A DNA stretch of 64,000 nucleotides. Origin: Spinacia oleracea. Taxonomy: Eukaryota; Streptophyta; Magnoliopsida; Caryophyllales; Amaranthaceae. The position numbers and the translations under genes were made by a program. The notes under the pieces are model-generated. The model was not told the DNA's origin. It saw nothing but the letters and a program-made list of their open reading frames with translations, and did not search any database. Positions 59,041 through 64,000 of this stretch are shown piece after piece (position 1 is the first letter of the stretch; the number at the start of each line of letters is the position of its first letter). The stretch spans positions 3,100,001 to 3,164,000 of the forward strand of contig NC_079492.1 in assembly GCF_020520425.1 (NCBI RefSeq). Reading direction: 5' to 3'.

Positions 59041-59917
59041 GTAACCACCTGTCGTTCCTCGTCTAGCAGTTCTCTAGTTTCCCCCAGGGATTCTAAGGCC
59101 GTTGTTTTTTCCATAGAAATTCCCGATCCTCAGAAAGACATTGATGCTGAATTGGATCAGATCCCTTCTTCAGGCGGGTTCAATTCTCATGACCGCAGGA
59201 AGATAATGACGTTGATGCGCAATGCCATTCCTCCCCAATATGTTGAGACTCTCCCCGAGGCGGCCGAGAATATGCTTGCCGCCATGCAGTCCTCGGCACT
59301 GGACGTGAGTTTCATTATGCCTTTATTTCTACACACTCGTTTCTCTTTGTTTTACTTTTGCTATTTTTGTGCAGATGTTCATTCTGCTGGACTCACTGAA
59401 AAAGTGGCGCACTGCTTTGGTGCATGAAGAGGCTCGGCACCGTCTTCTGGCCAGTCAGTGTGGCGACCAGCATTTTGCTGAGCTGGAGAAACTTCGCTTC
59501 GACAGGCGGGAGCAGATTGACGCTGTGACTACCGCCATGGCCTCCCAAAATGCTGAGAACGCAGCTCGTCTCCTGCAAATTTATCAGAACTTTTCTGAAA
59601 TGGAAGACCTTTCCAAGAAAATCAAGGAGAAAGAAGCTGAATTTTCTCGTCTTGAGACTCAGTTTAAGGAGTTGAAGGTCCAGCTGGAGGCGGCTAGCAA
59701 GGAGGTTGCTTCGTCAAAGAGTGTTCTCGACCAGTCGACCATGCTAGGTGAGAAATCAACCCGAAGGGGTATGGAGCTTACATGGAATGCTGAATTTGCA
59801 AGTGAACGTCCCTTCAGCTGGTTCGAGAAGTTCCTCACCTATCAGATTGAGGTGGAGAAGGCTCAAAAGGAAGGACGCACTCCTCCTGAGTTTGTTCCCA
59901 GCGAGGATGAGGAATGA

Positions 59918-60444
59918 GCTCCTACGCGTCTTGTATTAATTTTGAACATGTTTTCAAGACGCCTTGCTTAGTGGCATTGTGCATAATTTTTGTAATTATG
60001 ACTAACTTTTTGGAATGACATGGCGTCTTTTGAACGTCTTATTGCTTTTTAGCTTTTGTCATTTTTTTTAATTTTTTTTATTGATGCTATGATTATGTCT
60101 GACGCCTCCGACTTGAGACGGCAGATTTCTGCCCTGGTCTTTTTGCCGAGGTCTTTAGCTACTTTATATAGCTATGTTTAGAAATGTGTAACCCCTGTGT
60201 TCTAGGTGATCATCCTAGTGAGGGTGCTAATCTGGGCCACTTCTTAGGCCTTTAAACGACTAGTCTTTTTTTGGGAGAACGTTAGTTTGCATTTCTCCGA
60301 GGAATTTGATAACATATATGTCATAAGGATTTCCCATCAAGGCCTGCTTGCAGGGAATTTTTCATTTAATGTTTAAAACATGCTACATGGTGCGTCTAGG
60401 TTCTAGACGTCTTTACAAAGCATATAATCAAGATAAGTGTCAAT
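59918..60444. other. Convergent spacer of gypsy copy B
   Basis: Separates the stop of the plus-strand antisense gene (59917) from the end of minus-strand pol (60445). About 60199-60265 and 60380-60400 match copy A. It presumably supplies 3' ends for both transcripts; no clear poly(A) signal is seen. Confidence 0.6.
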
Positions 60445-63400
60445 CTAGAAAAAGTACTTCTTGAGGTTATCCGCATTCCATGTACGCATGATCGGACGTC
60501 CGTGCATGTCCTGGATCCGGTATGTGCCGTCTCGAACCTCCTCGTAAATCTCATATGGACCTTCCCAAGTAGGGGTGAGTTTCCCTTGTTCATTGGCGCG
60601 TCCGACGGCTTCCATTTTCCTAAGTACAAAATCTCCAACTTTTAGTATTCTTCTAGAAACCCTTTTGTTGTACTCCCTCGTCATTCGGAGTTTGTATAGC
60701 CGCTTTCGTAGAGCCGCGTTCCCTCTGGTTTCTGGTAAGAAATCCAAGGCCGCCTTCATCATTTCCTAATTGGCATCTTCATTAAACAACATGACTCGCA
60801 GGGCTGGTTCACACATTTCAATGGGTAGGACGGCTTCAGCCCCATAAGCTAACAAGAATGGTGTTTCTCCTGTGGAATTTTTTGCCGTGGTCCGTATAGA
60901 CCATAAAACATTGGGTAACTCGTCGGCCCATAAGCCCTTTGCCTCATCAAGCTTCTTCTTCATCCCTTCAGAGATAATTTTGTTGAATGCTTCTAGTTGT
61001 CCGTTAGCTTGGGGGCGTCCTACTGATGCAAAACATGTTGTGATACCATGGTCAGCCAACCAATCTTCCAATTTGGGCGTCTTGAATTGTGCCCCATTGT
61101 CGAAGACAATAGAGTGAGGCACGCCAAATCTTGTGATTATGTTTTTCCAGATGAATGCTCTCACATCTTGTGCCTTAGTGTTCTTTAAAGCTTCAGCTTC
61201 TACCCATTTAGTGAAGTAGTCGACGGCTACTATTACATAACGCAATCCTCCTGGTGCCGTCGTATAGGGGCCTAATAAGTCCATCCCCCACTTGGCGAAT
61301 GGTATAGGGCTGGTGATTGGCGTCAATTTCTGTGTTGGCCGTCGAATTAGGTGAGCAAACCGTTGGCATTTATCACACCACTTGACCAAATTGAGAGCGT
61401 CTTCTTTGAGAGTGGGCCAATAGTATCCTGTTCTTAAAGCTTTTTCGGCCAGGGCCCTCCCTCCTATGTGAGAGCTGCATAATCCCTGATGAAGATCTTC
61501 CAGTACCTCCTGCCCCTTCTCGGGGGTTACACAGCGAAGAAGAGGTCGTGAGAAGGCTTTTTTGTATAGAGTTCCATTCCATATCTCGAACCAGGTGCAT
61601 TTCTTTTGTAATCTCTCTGCCTGCTTGGGGTCATCAGGGAGTACTCCATTCATTTTGAAGTTGACAATATCATCCATCCAGGTGGCTGTTCGGTCTAAGA
61701 TGTCTGTTCTTGAGGCGTCAATGCTTTTGGACTGTTTTGTCTCCCAGAATACATGACGTGGCGTGTCGCAGGATGCTGAGCTTGCCAGTTTGGATAAAGC
61801 GCCTGCCTTGTTATTTTCAGACCGGGGTATGTGTTGTACTTCAAAGTTAGACAGCTGTTGAACTTCTTGACGGACCCTTTCCAGATATTTTATCATGGCC
61901 TCATCCTTGGCCTCATATTCTCCTTTGACTTGACTGACGATTAACTGCGAGTCAGATAAAACCAGGACGTCTGTTGCCCCCGCGGCTTTGCTCATCTGAA
62001 TTCCACATATCAGGGCTTCGTATTCAGCCTCGTTGTTTGACGCCGGAAAGTTAAAACGCATTGCATATCCATAGATATCCCCTTCTGGTGATTCGCAAAT
62101 AATGCCGGCTCCTGACCCGTTCTGAGTGGCAGAGCCGTCCACATGAACTATCCACTGGGTTTTCTCATTCTTCAAATAGGGTGGCTTGGTCAGTTCCGCA
62201 ATGAAGTCAGCAAATGCCTGTCCCTTTATTGCCTTCCGCGGCTCATACGAAATATCAAACGCGTTAAGCTCAATTGCCCAGTTTAGCATTCTTCCGGACG
62301 CTTCTAGATTGGTGAAAGGCCTCTTTAACGGTTGATCCATGTATACTACCAGTCGATGATCCAGGAAATATGGACGAAGCTTCTTACTAGCCAAGAACAG
62401 AGCGAAGCCAAACTTTTCGACTGTTGGATATTTGAGTTCAGCATTCTGTAGCATGTGGATGACAAAGTAGACAGGTAGTTGCGTCCCATCCCTTTCTGTA
62501 AGCAAGACGGCACTTAGTGCGTACTCTGAGATGGCAAGGTACAGATACAAGACTTCCCCTAAGAGAGGGCTGACCAGTCGTGGAAAAGTATGCAGGTGTT
62601 CTTTTAGGCGAAGGAAGGCGGCCTCAGCTTGCGACGTCCACTCAAACTGGGTGCCCTTTTTGATGGTACTGAAAAAGTAATGACACTTGTCTCCAGCTCT
62701 AGATAAAAACCGTCCCAAGGCGGCAAGACATCCAGTTAGGCGTTGCACATCTTTGACCGTCCTTGGCGACGTCATATTGATGACCGCCTGCACCTTGTCC
62801 GGATTTTCTTCAATGCCCCTTTCGTCAATCAAGAAGCCAAGGAACTTGCCAGAGGATACCCCAAATATGCACTTCTTGGGATTGAGTCTCATCTGGTATG
62901 TCCTGAGGGTCTCAAAGGTTTCTCTCAAATCGTCGAGGTGATCCATCTTCTGTTTGCTTTTTACAATCATGTCGTCGATATAGGCTTCTATATTCCTCCC
63001 CAGCTGCTTTGCAAAAACTGTGTTCACCAACCGTTGGAAGGTGGCGGGGGCATTTTTTAAACCGAACGGCATTACTTTGTAGCAGTACAATCCTTGTTCC
63101 GTGACAAATGACGTCTTCTCCTGATCTTCGGGCCACAATGGGATATGGTGAAATCCGGAGTAGGCGTCCATGAAGCTCATCATGGCATGTCCGGCCGTTG
63201 AGTCGACGAGTCGGTCTATCTTTGGCAGTGGGAAACTGTCCTTAGGGCAAGCTTTATTGAGATCGGTGTAATCAACACACATCCTCCATGTCCCATTGGG
63301 CTTGGGTACCAGTACTACGTTAGCTACCCAATCTAGGTACTGACACGGACGTATGAAGCCTGCATCCATTAGTTTCTTAACCTCGGCAGCGGCGGCCAAA

Positions 63401-64000
63401 TTTCTTGCTTCTCCATGATTCCTCTTCTTTTGTCGTACTGGCTTTACAGCGCTATCCACATTTAACTTATGCACGGCCACCGCCGGATCTATGCCTGGCA
63501 TCTCCTCTACCGTGAAGGAAAATATTTCCTTGTATTCTCGGAGCAGTTGCACTAACGCTGCTGACATGGGGTCGTCAGGGTGGACCCCAATGGGGACCGT
63601 TCGAGACGGGTCTGCTAAGTCCAGAATTATAGCATAGTGTGCTCCCACTGGCTCAGGTCGTCTTTCTGCATTGTGCTCCGTTGGCGTCTCCCGGGTTTTA
63701 CGACGGCTTGCCAGAGGTTTAGCTTGCTCTTTTCTCTTCGGAGAGGCTCCCCAGGCCGTTGGCTCCAATGTCGACAAGTAACAATCCCTGGCCAACTGTT
63801 GATTTCCATAGAGTGACCCAACACGTCCGTTATTTCCGACTAATTTGACCAGTAGTAAATAAGGAACGATCACAGCTTTTAGGTCGTTGAGCGTTGGACG
63901 GCCAAGTATAATGTTGAATATGGTGAGGTTTGCCACAATTATAAACCTGATGACAACTTCTTTGGTCACTGGGAGAACTCCAATAGAGGCCGGGAGCAAA
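60445..64000 (-). pseudogene. Ty3/gypsy (Tat-lineage) pol of copy B, open over 1077 codons, one stop near the end
   Basis: Minus-strand polyprotein entering from the right edge. Landmarks by residue of the visible frame: protease tail ILGRPTLNDLK (about 31-41), RT about 190-360 with CVDYTDLNKACPKDSFPLPKI and catalytic YIDDMIV (about 340), first RNase H about 420-590 without a clear catalytic aspartate (YLAISEYALSAVL), second RNase H (aRH) about 612-740 with HVDGSATQNG, NNEAEYEAL, SDSQLIV, then integrase zinc finger (HIGGR...CDKCQ, about 840-880) and core (GMDLLGP, FDNGAQF, GQLEAFN, about 905-1005). A single TAG (about 60767-60769, LEU in copy A) ends it; 105 further codons to NADNLKKYFF stay open. 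In aRH the last catalytic Asp is Gly (NKAGALSK; copy A has NKEDALSK). Confidence 0.93.

Larger units (their letters stand above)
51318..59917 (+). pseudogene. Antisense gene of gypsy copy B (Transposase_28-like plus coiled coil), split by an insertion
   Basis: Runs opposite to pol. Exon 1 (51318-52046) has an acidic start (MTRIEDEEQFEGESSSPIEE), then, after an apparent frame change near 51450, a domain matching the plant family called putative gypsy-type transposon (Transposase_28): LKLGMRFPPHPFVVELLDGF...MSPNTWSSVFGYI. Introns: 52047-52118 (72 bp), 52285-52349 and 59305-59374. A TAG at about 52223 interrupts exon 2, and its frame does not join exon 3 cleanly. Exon 3 is split at about 52612 by a retrotransposon and resumes at 59041 (RSSSSSSLVSPRDSKAV). 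The last exon (59375-59917) is Lys/Glu-rich with heptad-like coiled coil and ends SEDEE. Function unknown; the retention of introns on this strand argues that it was a real gene. Confidence 0.8.
50338..64000 (-). mobile_element. Ty3/gypsy (Tat-lineage) retrotransposon, copy B (3' part in window)
   Basis: Minus-strand element with 3' LTR at 50338-50856, polypurine tract (complement of 50857-50866), an antisense gene on the plus strand (51318-59917, interrupted), a convergent spacer, and pol (60445 to the right edge). Gag and 5' LTR lie beyond 64000. It is inserted in the LTR fragment that begins at 48958 and is clearly younger than copy A. Confidence 0.88.

Overview
This is nuclear DNA from a flowering plant, almost certainly a dicot. 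The evidence is the set of plant transposon families present (Ty1/copia, Tat-lineage Ty3/gypsy, an L1-type LINE, a tRNA-derived SINE, Stowaway, Tourist, hAT and Mutator-like elements) and one spliced plant amino acid transporter gene. The AT-rich style and repeat families remind me of Caryophyllales (spinach, beet, quinoa relatives), but that is a weak inference. I see no prokaryotic or organellar genes, rRNA, tRNA gene or CRISPR array.

Layout. (1) Bases 1-26300 are a stack of retrotransposons nested inside one another. A plus-strand LINE is the visible host; its 3' part survives at 24654-26300. It was split by a plus-strand copia element ('element 3': pol at 9889-11421, 3' LTR in three pieces at 12263-12295, 22336-22601 and 23945-24653). 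Into element 3 went a minus-strand copia ('element 2', 4686-9888, itself split by 'element 1', 1-4685), a nearly complete minus-strand copia ('element 4', 12296-22335), and a related LTR that is now solo (22602-23944, perfect target-site duplication GGGCG). (2) Bases 26301-33800 hold a SINE and the only host gene I recognise, a vacuolar amino acid transporter of the AVT1 type, with exons at 27524-27680 and 32458-33602. Its 4.8 kb intron is about 70% DNA transposons, two of them containing another transposon. (3) Bases 33772-43271 are intergenic and full of small DNA transposons with intact target-site duplications, a long AATAAAT heptamer array, other tandem repeats and a miniature LTR element (TRIM). 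(4) Bases 43570-64000 hold two copies of a Tat-lineage Ty3/gypsy element. In both, pol runs on the minus strand and a separate intron-containing gene-like unit runs towards it on the plus strand. Copy A (43570-48957) is decayed. Copy B (50338 to beyond 64000) is much younger, but its plus-strand unit is split by a third retrotransposon with a 4.7 kb LTR (52613-59040).

How the parts work together. Only the AVT1-type gene looks like an expressed host function (proton-coupled amino acid transport, probably at the vacuole). All other coding sequence belongs to mobile elements, and each one carries at least one visible break or leaves the window. The most interesting arrangement is the antisense gene of the gypsy element, which has its own TATA-like box and conserved splice sites and points at pol. 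The GC-rich leader module of the copia family and the transposon-in-transposon structures around AVT1 also deserve attention.
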